64,000 nucleotides of DNA from Arsukibacterium ikkense (GTDB lineage Bacteria; Pseudomonadota; Gammaproteobacteria; Enterobacterales; Alteromonadaceae): NCBI RefSeq assembly GCF_000987775.1, contig NZ_LAHO01000019.1, forward strand, positions 21,057 through 85,056, in the 5' to 3' direction. The stretch's first letter is position 1. Each line of letters begins with the position of its first letter. A program made the translations under genes and the position numbers. Below the pieces are notes generated by a model. The model was not told where the DNA came from. It was given only the letters and a program-made list of their open reading frames with translations, and did not search any database. Positions 50,703-59,636 of this stretch are shown piece after piece.

Positions 50703-51698
50703 ATGTTATTGCTGGATATTAAAAATCTGACTATTGAACTGGAAACCGCCGATGGCCGGGTACGGGCAGTTGACCGGGTAAGCCTGAGCCTGCGCGAAGG
50801 GGAAACCCGTGGCCTGGTGGGTGAGTCAGGCTCTGGCAAAAGTCTGATCGCTAAAGCCATTGTCGGGGTACTGAACCAGCGCTGGCGGGTCACCGCCGAC
50901 CGTTTTCATTGGCTGGGCCAGGATTTACTAAGACTAAGCCCGGAGCAACGACGTCAGGTTATTGGCCGTGATATTGCCATGATCTATCAGGAACCCAGCC
51001 GCAGTCTCGATCCTACCGCCATTATTGGCGAACAGCTGGAAGAGGCTATCCCGAACCATCTGCTAACTGGCCCCTGGTGGCGGCGTCATTCATACCGGCA
51101 AAAAAAAGCTATTGGTTTGTTGCATAAGGTAGGGGTCCGCGACCATCAGCGGGTAATGCAAAGTTATCCCTATCAGCTGTCTGAAGGGATTTGTCAAAAA
51201 GTGATGATTGCCATGGCCATCGCCAAAAACCCGAAGCTGCTAATCGCCGATGAACCGACCACGGCATTGGAAAGCACCACTCAGGCACAGTTGTTCCGCT
51301 TACTTGCCAGCTTTAATCAGCTCAAAGGTATGGCAGTGTTACTGATCAGCCACGAGCTGGAAAGTGTTGCCCGCTATACCCAGAAACTGAGCGTGCTGTA
51401 TTGCGGTCAGTTAGTTGAAGCAGGTGAAACCAGTCAGTTGCTGCAGTCGCCTTTGCATCCGTATACCGATGCGCTAATCAAAAGTGTGCCGGAATTTCAA
51501 CCTGATTTAGCAGCCAAAACCCCACTCTATGCTTTGCCTGGCAGTATTCCAACCTTACAGCATGTGCCCATTGGCTGCCGGCTTGGCCCACGCTGCCCGA
51601 ATGCCCGCAAAGAATGTGTTAAAACACCGACCTTAGAGCGGCAGCAAAACCACTACTTCAGTTGTCACTTTCCTCTGACCACTAAGGGCAGCACATGA
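50703..51698 (+). CDS. sapD: Peptide ABC transporter ATPase SapD
   Basis: The 331-residue ATPase has Walker A VGESGSGKSLIAKA and Walker B LLIADEPTTALES. The signature is LSEGICQKV, a departure from LSGGQ that also occurs in E. coli SapD (LTDGECQKV). The C-terminal oligopeptide-ATPase extension has the cysteine-rich GCRLGPRCPNARKEC, which binds an Fe-S cluster or metal in relatives. It pairs with SapF as an asymmetric dimer. The stop overlaps sapF by 4 bases. Confidence 0.94.
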   Translation: MLLLDIKNLTIELETADGRVRAVDRVSLSLREGETRGLVGESGSGKSLIAKAIVGVLNQRWRVTADRFHWLGQDLLRLSPEQRRQVIGRDIAMIYQEPSRSLDPTAIIGEQLEEAIPNHLLTGPWWRRHSYRQKKAIGLLHKVGVRDHQRVMQSYPYQLSEGICQKVMIAMAIAKNPKLLIADEPTTALESTTQAQLFRLLASFNQLKGMAVLLISHELESVARYTQKLSVLYCGQLVEAGETSQLLQSPLHPYTDALIKSVPEFQPDLAAKTPLYALPGSIPTLQHVPIGCRLGPRCPNARKECVKTPTLERQQNHYFSCHFPLTTKGST

Positions 51699-52459
51699 GC
51701 GACCTGCTGGAAGTACAAGCATTAAGTAAAGCCTACAGCAAACAACGTGGTTGGTTCAGGCGTCAGCATGTTACGGCGCTGGACAGCATCAGCTTCAGCC
51801 TGCGCGAGGGTAAAACCCTGGCAATAGTGGGTGAAACCGGCTCGGGTAAAAGTACCCTGGCTAAACTACTGGTCGGCATTGAAAAGCCGGATAGCGGCCA
51901 AATACTCCTGGCCGGTATGCCGGTGCAAATCAGCCACTATAAAAAGTACAACCATGTGATCCGGTTTATTTTTCAGGATGCAGGCCGCTCACTTAATCCG
52001 TCGCAAAAAGTAGGCCAGATGCTGGAAGATGTCTTATGTTTCAGTACCGTGCTCGATCAGCAACAGCGACGCTTTAAAATAGCCCAGACCTTAAAATTAC
52101 TGGGGCTACTGGATGAACACGCTGAATATTATCCGCATATGTTCTCCGGTGGCCAGTTACAGCGGGTCGCCTTAGCCCGGGCATTAATTTTAGACCCTAA
52201 ATTACTGATCCTCGACGAAGCATTGACAGCGCTCGACCCAACATTACGGGCGCAAATTGTTAACCTGTTGCTGGAACTACAGCAAAAGTCGGGCCTGGCT
52301 TATTTGCTAATCAGTAACCAATTACGGCTGGTACGGCATATCAGCGATAGCATGTTGGTGCTGCATCAGGGCAAAGCCGTCGATTATGGCAGCGTCGCTG
52401 ACGTGTTTGACGCCCCCAGTCATGACTACACTAAAAAGCTAATAAACAGTGCCAAGTAA
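51695..52459 (+). CDS. sapF: Peptide ABC transporter ATPase SapF
   Basis: The 254-residue second ATPase has Walker A VGETGSGKSTLAKL, the signature FSGGQLQRVALARAL and Walker B LLILDEALTALDP. It is shorter than SapD because it lacks the C-terminal cysteine region. It is last of the five-gene sap run. A bidirectional intrinsic terminator stands 17 bases after the stop, shared with convergent ppiD. Confidence 0.95.
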   Translation: MSDLLEVQALSKAYSKQRGWFRRQHVTALDSISFSLREGKTLAIVGETGSGKSTLAKLLVGIEKPDSGQILLAGMPVQISHYKKYNHVIRFIFQDAGRSLNPSQKVGQMLEDVLCFSTVLDQQQRRFKIAQTLKLLGLLDEHAEYYPHMFSGGQLQRVALARALILDPKLLILDEALTALDPTLRAQIVNLLLELQQKSGLAYLLISNQLRLVRHISDSMLVLHQGKAVDYGSVADVFDAPSHDYTKKLINSAK

Positions 52460-52476
52460 CCCTTATGCACTGCAAT

Positions 52477-52508
52477 AAAAAAACCGTGCTGACGCACGGT
52501 TTTTTTTG
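52477..52508. terminator. Bidirectional terminator between sapF and ppiD
   Basis: AAACCGTGC pairs with GCACGGTTT across loop TGAC. A-rich and T-rich flanks provide a U-tract on both strands. It serves sapF (plus) and ppiD (minus), whose stops flank it. Confidence 0.92.
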
Positions 52509-52532
52509 TCAAGACGCTATAACACTGACAAC

Positions 52533-54437
52533 TTAATTTTGCTCAGTTTGCGCTGCCCGTAAGGTCCGGCTGATTTTTGCATTGGCTTTTAACGCCGCCA
52601 CTAATGCCAGATAACTTTGTTCAGCCTGACGCTGAGCCATTGCATCAAGCTCCTCGTCTGCAGGGATTGCGCTGACTTCAACATCCTGCACAGCAGATAC
52701 CGCTACCACCGCCACGTTGCCATCAGCCAACGTCACCGAATCAATACTGGGGTTGCCAGCTGTCGGCCGTGCTAACTTAAAGGCCTTCGCCCGGACTTGC
52801 GGATCAAGGCTGCCGCCAAAGCGCGGAGTCGCAGGTGCCGTTTGCAGGCTGACACCGGCTTGCGCTGCCAGGCTGGCCATATCGCCCGGCTCGGCCAGTA
52901 ACGCCGCTACCTGCTCCTGCGCCAAACGCCCCTGCTGCTCAGTTTTTAATATCGCCGTTATCTCAGCCGTCACTTCGGCCAATGGTAAAGTACGAGCAGG
53001 TTGATACTCTTTTACCCGAGCCACGACTAAATGCTGATTGCCAATCTCGATAGGATCACTGTTTAAACCGTCTTCAACAAAACGACGGTCAAATAATTTG
53101 TTAAGTACTGCAGGGTGGGCCAGAGGCAAGGTTGCATCGCTCTTACTAAACAGTGGCGTAACACGTACCCGCTCGCCAAGTACGGCGGCAGTCTCATCCA
53201 GATTGTCCGGCACTTCAAACGCAGTCTCTGCCATCCGGGTCTGCAACTGATAGAACTGCTCAGTCGCTTGCTCTTGCTGCAAACGCTCGGCGATACTGTC
53301 TCGTACCTCAGTCAGTGGTTGTTGCTGACCAGGCTCAAGGCTCACCAGTTTAATTATGTGATAGCCATATTCACTCTGCACAATATCACTCAGCTGACCG
53401 ACGTTATTTAGCGCAAATGCAACATTTTCAAACGCAGAATCCATCTGGCCAGGTACCAGGCTATCAAGCACACCGCCGTTTTCGGCCGAGAAGGTATCTG
53501 CAGAATGTTGTCTGGCTAACTCTGCAAAGTCTGCACCTTGCTGTAACTGTGCTAACAACGCCTCAGCCTGAGCTGCCACTGCTGCGTCAACACCGTCTGC
53601 TTCCAACATGATATGAGCCACCTGACGCTGTTCAGCCGTGCTGTAGCGTACCTTATTGGCGTCATAGTAGGTTTGGATCTGTTGTTCAGTAATTTCAATC
53701 GTTGCAGCCAGGGCCTCAGCAGACAACTCAACATACTCTGCAGCTAACTTAGGCTCAGTTTCAAAGCGCTGAATTTGCATCTGATAATAGTCTTGAATCA
53801 TCTGCTCGGTAATGTCTACCTTGTCTGCAAAGCTCTGCGCATTCACCACAAAATAGCTGATATCACGGCTTTGCTGTTCAAGTTGACGAATTTGCTGAAT
53901 TTCAGAGGGCAAGGTAAATTCGCTGGCAAATACCCCGGCACGGAACTGGCTGGCAGCCATGTCATCCCGAACCAACTCACGGAAATCGGCGCTCTGGTAC
54001 CCCATTTGGCGCAACAGGGCAATGTAACGGTCGTTATTAAACTGACCATCTACCTGAAATTCACCCAAACTTCTGATGGTGTCCCGCACCTGATCATCAC
54101 CAACCCGGATCCCCAGCTTGCTAACAAATTGCTGTTGTAACGTCTCATCAATCAGCCGCTCCAGCACTTCAGAGCGAAACCGGCTGTTATAGGCCGGATC
54201 AGCAGCCAGCGTATCGTACATATCGCCAAACTGCTGCTGCATTCTGGCGCGGTCACGCTGCAATGCTTGTTCAAACTGCGACTGAGTAATTTTTTCGCCA
54301 TTCACTACCGCAACCGACACCTCGGTTGGCGAGCTTAAATAACTGCCTACGCCTGCCAGGGCAAAAGTAAGGATAACCAAACCTAAGATAGTTTTGGCAA
54401 TTACCCCCTGGGAGCCTTCTCTGATTCTCTCTAACAT
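52533..54437 (-). CDS. ppiD: Periplasmic chaperone/peptidyl-prolyl isomerase PpiD
   Basis: PpiD is anchored in the inner membrane and assists folding of newly exported proteins near SecYEG. The 634-residue protein starts MLERIREGSQGVIAKTILGLVILTFALAGVGSYL, a short cytosolic tail and one membrane helix. SurA_N-like regions (VNGEKITQSQFEQALQ) come next. A parvulin domain (RQVAHIMLEADG, FAELARQHSADTFSAENGGVLDSL, QSEYGYHIIKLVSLEPGQ) and a C-terminal helical part complete it. hupB is upstream on the same strand, as in E. coli. Confidence 0.95.
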   Translation of the reverse strand: MLERIREGSQGVIAKTILGLVILTFALAGVGSYLSSPTEVSVAVVNGEKITQSQFEQALQRDRARMQQQFGDMYDTLAADPAYNSRFRSEVLERLIDETLQQQFVSKLGIRVGDDQVRDTIRSLGEFQVDGQFNNDRYIALLRQMGYQSADFRELVRDDMAASQFRAGVFASEFTLPSEIQQIRQLEQQSRDISYFVVNAQSFADKVDITEQMIQDYYQMQIQRFETEPKLAAEYVELSAEALAATIEITEQQIQTYYDANKVRYSTAEQRQVAHIMLEADGVDAAVAAQAEALLAQLQQGADFAELARQHSADTFSAENGGVLDSLVPGQMDSAFENVAFALNNVGQLSDIVQSEYGYHIIKLVSLEPGQQQPLTEVRDSIAERLQQEQATEQFYQLQTRMAETAFEVPDNLDETAAVLGERVRVTPLFSKSDATLPLAHPAVLNKLFDRRFVEDGLNSDPIEIGNQHLVVARVKEYQPARTLPLAEVTAEITAILKTEQQGRLAQEQVAALLAEPGDMASLAAQAGVSLQTAPATPRFGGSLDPQVRAKAFKLARPTAGNPSIDSVTLADGNVAVVAVSAVQDVEVSAIPADEELDAMAQRQAEQSYLALVAALKANAKISRTLRAAQTEQN

Positions 54438-54479
54438 CTTCGCGATATCTCTATTTTCAACTTAACGGTAAGTTGTCTT

Positions 54480-54516
54480 AAAAAAAAAGCGCATCTTAAC
54501 AGATGCGCCTTTTTTA
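54480..54516. terminator. Bidirectional terminator between hupB and ppiD
   Basis: GCGCATCT pairs with AGATGCGC across loop TAAC, with eight T residues downstream on the minus strand and six on the plus strand. It ends the hupB transcript 64 bases past its stop, so ppiD needs its own promoter or readthrough. Confidence 0.9.
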
Positions 54517-54551
54517 ATGAAGCCCGGTAACTTACCCGCGCTTTACAGGCT

Positions 54552-54569
54552 GCCCCGGCGCGCCGGGGC
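54552..54569. repeat. 18-bp all-GC palindrome after hupB
   Basis: GCCCCGGCGCGCCGGGGC is perfectly self-complementary with no spacer. It sits 10 bases past the hupB stop and before the true terminator. It may be an added 3' hairpin that stabilises the hupB message, or chance in a short gap. Confidence 0.7.
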
Positions 54570-54579
54570 TAGCAACCAG

Positions 54580-54852
54580 TTAGTTTACGGCGTCTTTTAA
54601 CGCTTTACCTGGCTTGAAAGAAGGAATTTTCGCAGAAGCGATTTGAATAGTAGCGCCAGTTTGTGGGTTACGGCCTGTACGGGCAGCACGCTCACGTACA
54701 CTGTAAGTACCAAAACCAACTAATGCTACAGAGTCGCCTTCTTTAAGAGCATCGGTAACAGCGTCAATGAACGCGTCCAGTGCACGACCAGCTGCCGCTT
54801 TTGAAATATCTGCATTAGCAGCAATTTTGTCGATAAGTTGAGACTTGTTCAC
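54580..54852 (-). CDS. hupB: DNA-binding protein HU-beta
   Basis: HU-beta is a small nucleoid protein that bends DNA. The 90-residue protein has the classic form: MNKSQLIDKIAANADISKAAAGRALDAF, KEGDSVALVGFGTYSVRERAAR, and the arm RTGRNPQTGATIQIASAKIPSFKPGKALKDAVN with its proline tip. Translation starts at GTG (54852) after AAGGGG. It lies between lon and ppiD, the conserved order in gammaproteobacteria. HU is itself a Lon substrate in E. coli. Confidence 0.97.
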   Translation of the reverse strand: MNKSQLIDKIAANADISKAAAGRALDAFIDAVTDALKEGDSVALVGFGTYSVRERAARTGRNPQTGATIQIASAKIPSFKPGKALKDAVN

Positions 54853-55062
54853 AATATCATCCCCTTCAATTGTTATTATTTTCTACAACTAGCAGTTATT
54901 AGCTTTTATAGACTGCGCTTCGTTATAACAAGCATCTTGTTGTCTTGCAAGCAGAAGACGCTTTCAAACTAATAATTTTTGGCTTTGACCGCAGCCCTTG
55001 TTTTACAAGGGCTGGGCCGAAACTGACCATAACTTAGCACAGCCAACAGGAATGAAAAGCCC

Positions 55063-57459
55063 CTAAGCCGGATTTTTTATAGTTTTTTTGCTTTTTGCTG
55101 GATTTTTTACCGTATTTACGACGCTAACCCGCTCTGTAGGCTCTTGCAAGGCGTATTCGAGTACTTCATCAATCCATTTTACCGGCATAATTTCGATGTC
55201 ACCTTTGACGTTATCCGGTATCTCTTTCAGGTCCCGAATATTGTCATGCGGAATAAGTACCCGCTTAATGCCACCACGGTGTGCTGCCAGCAGTTTTTCT
55301 TTTAAACCACCAATCGGCAACACTTCACCACGCAGGGTAATTTCTCCCGTCATCGCCACATCAGCCCGCACCGGATTACCGGTTAAACTGGACACCAGCG
55401 CGGTTACCATACCTATACCGGCGCTGGGGCCATCTTTAGGTGTCGCCCCCTCAGGCACGTGCACATGAATGTCGCGTTTCTCATAGAAATCTTCATTGAT
55501 GCGCAGCCCCTCAGCGCGGCTACGCACCACTGTCATCGCAGCCTGAATTGATTCTTTCATCACATCGCCCAACGAGCCGGTAAAGGTCAGTTTTCCTTTC
55601 CCTACCACAGAGGCTGCTTCAATCGTCAGTAAATCACCACCAACTTCAGTCCAGGCCAGGCCGGTAACCTGGCCAATCCGGTTACTATCCTCCGCTTTAC
55701 CGTAGTCAAAACGTTGTACGCCCAGGAAGTCCTCCAGGTTATCAGCATTGATCACTACCTGCTTAGTCGTGGCACTAAGCAGAATTTGCTTAACAGCCTT
55801 GCGGCATAATTTAGAAATTTCCCGTTCTAAACTGCGCACACCCGCTTCCCGGGTATAATAACGAATGATGCCAATAATAGCGCTGTCTTCAATATTTAAC
55901 TCATGAGGCTTTAAGCCGTTGCGACTGATTTGTTTGGCGATTAAATGTTGTTTGGCAATATTCAGCTTTTCATCTTCGGTATAACCCGATAGACGAATCA
56001 CTTCCATCCGATCCAGTAAGGCCGCAGGAATATTCAAGCTGTTTGACGTAGCAAAAAACATCACGTCTGATAAATCGTAATCGACTTCCAGATAATGATC
56101 ACTGAATGCACTGTTTTGTTCAGGATCAAGCACTTCCAGCAGCGCAGCGGCTGGATCACCACGGAAATCCGAGGCCATTTTATCAATTTCATCAAGTAGA
56201 AACAGCGGGTTACGCACCCCTACCTTTGCCATCTTCTGAATAATCTTACCTGGCATTGAACCAATGTAGGTACGACGATGGCCGCGAATTTCAGCCTCAT
56301 CCCGCACGCCACCCAGCGCCATCCGCACATATTTGCGCCCCGTGGCTTTAGCCACAGATTGGCCCAGCGAAGTCTTACCCACGCCCGGCGGCCCCACCAA
56401 ACATAAAATTGGGCCTTTTAGTTTATTAACCCGTTGTTGTACCGCTAAATATTCAATAATCCGCTCTTTAACTTTTTCCAGGCCATAGTGGTCAGCATTC
56501 AGAATTTGTTCGGCAGCAGCCAGGTTCTTCTTCACTTTACTACGTGCCTTCCAGGGCACTGAAGCCAGCCAGTCAATATAGCTGCGCACTACTGTTGCTT
56601 CAGCTGACATCGGTGACATCATTTTCAGTTTTTGCAGCTCAGCTTTGGCCTTATTAGCAACCTCTACCGGCATTTTGGCATTTTCAATTTTAGCGGCCAG
56701 AGCTTCAAACTCATCTGGCGCATCTTCCAAATCGCCCAGCTCACGCTGAATGGCTTTCATTTGCTCGTTCAGGTAATACTCGCGCTGGCTTTTCTCCATT
56801 TGCTTTTTAACCCGGCTGCGAATACGGCGTTCAACCTGCAAAATGTCAATTTCGCTTTCCATCATCGCCATCAGGTATTCCAGACGCTCGGTGACATCCA
56901 CCAGCTCCAGCACCTTCTGCTTGTCTTCAACCTTAAGCGGCATATGGGCTGCCATGGTGTCCGCCAGGCGGGCCGCATCGTCAATCCCGCTCAGAGCGGT
57001 CAGCACCTCAGGTGGGATTTTTTTATTCAGTTTAATGTAGCCTTCGAACTGATTAATAGCCGAGCGTAAAAACACTTCCTGCTCACTGCTATCTATCTCA
57101 ACAGAGGGGATTAAATCAACATAAGCGGCAAAGGCATCATCCGTTTCGGTAAATTCGGCCAGCCGGGCGCGTTTCGCCCCTTCGACCAACACCTTAACCG
57201 TACCGTCTGGTAATTTCAGCAATTGTAAAATAGTGGCAACGGTACCAATCTGATACAAATCATCAGCAGTGGGATCGTCCAACGTAGCATCTTTCTGGGC
57301 AACCAGAAAAATTTGCTTATCGTTGTCCATTGCTGCATCTAAACACTTGATAGATTTAGCCCGGCCCACAAATAAAGGGATCACCATGTGGGGGTAAACG
57401 ACGACGTCACGCAACGCCAACACCGGCATATGCAAACGTTCAGTTTGTTCTACTGTCAT
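55063..57459 (-). CDS. lon: ATP-dependent protease Lon
   Basis: Lon degrades misfolded and regulatory proteins in the cytosol. The 798-residue LonA has an N-terminal LAN domain (LALRDVVVYPHMVIPLFVGR) and a coiled middle region. The AAA+ module has Walker A VGPPGVGKTSLGQSVA and Walker B LFLLDEIDKM. The C-terminal peptidase has the Ser in PKDGPSAGIGM and the Lys in GGLKEKLLAAHRGG. A sigma-32-like promoter lies just upstream. It sits between clpX and hupB. Confidence 0.98.
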   Translation of the reverse strand: MTVEQTERLHMPVLALRDVVVYPHMVIPLFVGRAKSIKCLDAAMDNDKQIFLVAQKDATLDDPTADDLYQIGTVATILQLLKLPDGTVKVLVEGAKRARLAEFTETDDAFAAYVDLIPSVEIDSSEQEVFLRSAINQFEGYIKLNKKIPPEVLTALSGIDDAARLADTMAAHMPLKVEDKQKVLELVDVTERLEYLMAMMESEIDILQVERRIRSRVKKQMEKSQREYYLNEQMKAIQRELGDLEDAPDEFEALAAKIENAKMPVEVANKAKAELQKLKMMSPMSAEATVVRSYIDWLASVPWKARSKVKKNLAAAEQILNADHYGLEKVKERIIEYLAVQQRVNKLKGPILCLVGPPGVGKTSLGQSVAKATGRKYVRMALGGVRDEAEIRGHRRTYIGSMPGKIIQKMAKVGVRNPLFLLDEIDKMASDFRGDPAAALLEVLDPEQNSAFSDHYLEVDYDLSDVMFFATSNSLNIPAALLDRMEVIRLSGYTEDEKLNIAKQHLIAKQISRNGLKPHELNIEDSAIIGIIRYYTREAGVRSLEREISKLCRKAVKQILLSATTKQVVINADNLEDFLGVQRFDYGKAEDSNRIGQVTGLAWTEVGGDLLTIEAASVVGKGKLTFTGSLGDVMKESIQAAMTVVRSRAEGLRINEDFYEKRDIHVHVPEGATPKDGPSAGIGMVTALVSSLTGNPVRADVAMTGEITLRGEVLPIGGLKEKLLAAHRGGIKRVLIPHDNIRDLKEIPDNVKGDIEIMPVKWIDEVLEYALQEPTERVSVVNTVKNPAKSKKTIKNPA

Positions 57460-57505
57460 TGATTATCTCTCGAATTAATACTGCGGGCGACACCTGATAC
57501 CCAGT

Positions 57506-57533
57506 ATATGGGGTTCATTTGATAAACTTCAAT
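57506..57533 (-). promoter_or_regulatory. Sigma-32 (heat-shock) promoter of lon
   Basis: On the minus strand ATTGAAG is followed after 13 bases by CCCCATAT. The -10 is a perfect match to CCCCATNT, and the -35 is close to CTTGAAA. It lies about 46 bases upstream of the lon ATG, between the clpX terminator and lon, which suits heat induction of Lon. Confidence 0.75.
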
Positions 57534-57541
57534 TGTGAATA

Positions 57542-57571
57542 CAAAAAAGGAGCTGAATCAGCTCCTTTTTA
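57542..57571 (-). terminator. Intrinsic terminator of clpX
   Basis: On the minus strand AAAAAGGAGCTGA pairs with its complement across a short loop and runs into TTTTTT. It begins directly at the clpX stop and precedes the lon promoter. Confidence 0.9.
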
Positions 57572-58852
57572 TCAGTTTGACTGCGCCACTTCTGGCTCGC
57601 TGTTCTCATATATCAATATGGGCTGAGTCTCGCCGCGGATCACTGTTTCATCAATGACCACTTTGCTGACATCATTCATTGACGGCAGTTCATACATGGT
57701 ATCGAGTAACACACCTTCAACAATCGAGCGTAAACCACGGGCACCAGTTTTACGCTCCATGGCTTTTTGACCAATAGCTTTTAGGGCATCTTCCCGGAAT
57801 TCCAGCTCAACATTTTCCATCTTAAATAAGGCAGCAAATTGTTTCACCAGCGCATTTTTCGGCTGACTCAAAATTTGCACCAGCGCGTCTAAATCCAGCT
57901 CAGTTAAAGTTGCTACTACGGGTAAGCGACCGATAAACTCAGGAATTAAGCCGTATTTCACTAAGTCTTCCGGCTCTACATCGCGAAACGACTCGCTTAG
58001 ACTGCGGGTACTTTCTTTGCTTTTAACCGTAGCGCCAAAACCAATGCCCGCGCCTTTAGCGCTGCGCTGCTCAATCACTTTATCCAGGCCAGCAAAAGCA
58101 CCGCCACAAATAAACAGTATTTTCGAGGTATCGACCTGCAAAAACTCCTGCTGTGGATGCTTACGCCCCCCCTGTGGTGGCACTGAGGCAATAGTACCTT
58201 CAATCAGCTTCAGTAACGCTTGCTGCACACCTTCACCGGACACATCACGGGTGATAGAGGGATTATCAGACTTGCGGGAAATCTTGTCTATTTCATCAAT
58301 ATAAACAATACCGCGCTGGGCTTTTTCGACATCATAATCGCATTTTTGCAGCAGTTTCTGAATAATGTTTTCAACATCTTCCCCTACATAACCGGCTTCA
58401 GTTAAGGTGGTGGCATCAGCCATGGTGAAAGGAACATCTAATAACCGCGCCAGAGTTTCTGCTAACAACGTTTTGCCACTGCCAGTGGGGCCAATTAACA
58501 AAATATTACTCTTGCTAAGCTCCACTTCCTGCTTATGCTGGGCACTACGCAGCCGCTTATAGTGGTTGTATACCGCTACAGCAAGTACTTTTTTGGCATG
58601 CTCCTGACCGATAACGTAATCGTCCAGATGCGCACGAATTTCCCGCGGTGTCGGTAAAGTATCTGATTCGCGTTTAGGCGAGATATCTTTAATTTCTTCG
58701 CGGATAATGTCGTTGCATAAATCAACGCATTCATCACAAATATAGACTTGTGGGCCTGCGATCAACTTACGCACTTCATGCTGTGATTTGCCACAAAACG
58801 AGCAATACAATAACTTGCCGCTTTTATCGCCGTCAGTGCGGTGATCAGACAT
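57572..58852 (-). CDS. clpX: ClpXP unfoldase subunit ClpX
   Basis: ClpX unfolds tagged proteins and feeds them to ClpP. The 426-residue protein has an N-terminal zinc-binding domain (LLYCSFCGKSQHEVRKL, YICDECVDLCNDI). The AAA+ module has Walker A LLIGPTGSGKTLLAETLA, Walker B GIVYIDEIDKI and the pore loop GYVGED, and IGFGATVKS matches the ClpP-binding loop. The start is at 58852, with AGAGG upstream and the E. coli-like MSD beginning; upstream codons have no support. It is 55 bases from clpP. Confidence 0.97.
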   Translation of the reverse strand: MSDHRTDGDKSGKLLYCSFCGKSQHEVRKLIAGPQVYICDECVDLCNDIIREEIKDISPKRESDTLPTPREIRAHLDDYVIGQEHAKKVLAVAVYNHYKRLRSAQHKQEVELSKSNILLIGPTGSGKTLLAETLARLLDVPFTMADATTLTEAGYVGEDVENIIQKLLQKCDYDVEKAQRGIVYIDEIDKISRKSDNPSITRDVSGEGVQQALLKLIEGTIASVPPQGGRKHPQQEFLQVDTSKILFICGGAFAGLDKVIEQRSAKGAGIGFGATVKSKESTRSLSESFRDVEPEDLVKYGLIPEFIGRLPVVATLTELDLDALVQILSQPKNALVKQFAALFKMENVELEFREDALKAIGQKAMERKTGARGLRSIVEGVLLDTMYELPSMNDVSKVVIDETVIRGETQPILIYENSEPEVAQSN

Positions 58853-58907
58853 GTAACTACCTCTTATTACGTCGCTGGTGGCCGCAATATCCGCCACCCT
58901 GCTTCAG

Positions 58908-59531
58908 TTATTTCGCATCTCTTTTACTTAATATGGTATCAATCAGACCATAATCCAAGGCTTGCTGTGCACTTAAGAAGCGATCGCGTTCAGTATCAGA
59001 CACCACTTCTTCATAGGTTTTACCGGTATGCTCAGCCATCAACCGGTTGAGTTTTTCTTTAATACCCAGAATTTCCCGGGCATGTATTTCAAAATCAGTC
59101 GCCTGGCCCTGAAACCCCCCTAATGGCTGATGGATCATTACCCGGGCATTAGGTAAACAATAACGCTTACCTTTGGTGCCACCCGACAACAAAAAGGCAC
59201 CCATACTGGCGGCCTGCCCGACACACACTGTGGCGATATCAGGTTTAATATAGCGCATTGTATCGTAAATAGATAAGCCAGCCGTCACAGAACCGCCCGG
59301 GGAATTGATATAAATGTAGATATCTTTTTCCGGATTTTCTGATTCAAGAAATAACAACTGTGCCACTATCAGGTTCGCCATATGGTCTTCAACCTGACCG
59401 GTTAAAAATATTACCCGCTCTTTCAACAACCGGGAAAAAATGTCATAGGAGCGTTCACCTTTGGCCGTCTGCTCGACAACCATAGGTACTAAAGCGTTCA
59501 TGATGTCAGTCATATCGCGTGACATTGGCAT
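58908..59531 (-). CDS. clpP: Clp protease proteolytic subunit ClpP
   Basis: ClpP is the serine peptidase ring of ClpXP/ClpAP. The family core starts ALVPMVVEQTAKGERSYDIFSRLLKERV. The catalytic serine is in GQAASMGAFLL and the histidine in MIHQPLGGFQGQATD; the aspartate lies further on. Starting at the ATG at 59531 (TAAGGG upstream) gives 207 residues, the E. coli length, with a short propeptide. A TTG at 59552 would add 7 residues. It lies between tig (with a terminator) and clpX. Confidence 0.97.
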   Translation of the reverse strand: MPMSRDMTDIMNALVPMVVEQTAKGERSYDIFSRLLKERVIFLTGQVEDHMANLIVAQLLFLESENPEKDIYIYINSPGGSVTAGLSIYDTMRYIKPDIATVCVGQAASMGAFLLSGGTKGKRYCLPNARVMIHQPLGGFQGQATDFEIHAREILGIKEKLNRLMAEHTGKTYEEVVSDTERDRFLSAQQALDYGLIDTILSKRDAK

Positions 59532-59571
59532 AAAATGGGGTCCCTTAATCAAAACTCGGAATTGTGCGGCC

Positions 59572-59608
59572 GGAAAATAAAATGGCCCGAACTGCTGTTC
59601 GAGCCATT
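59572..59608 (-). terminator. Intrinsic terminator of tig
   Basis: On the minus strand AATGGCTCGAAC pairs with GTTCGGGCCATT (one wobble) and is followed by TTATTTT. It lies 28 bases past the tig stop and 41 bases before clpP. Confidence 0.82.
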
Positions 59609-59636
59609 AAAACCGTCATACCACGATAAGTCAATC

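Noticed and set aside
53775..54140. 121-codon plus-strand frame inside ppiD
   Set aside because: The minus-strand PpiD frame is fully supported by homology; the plus-strand reading has no recognisable domain or start site.
59525..59560. CCCCATTT before clpP as a sigma-32 -10 element
   Set aside because: It touches the start codon and has no -35 at proper distance, so it cannot drive clpP from its assigned start.
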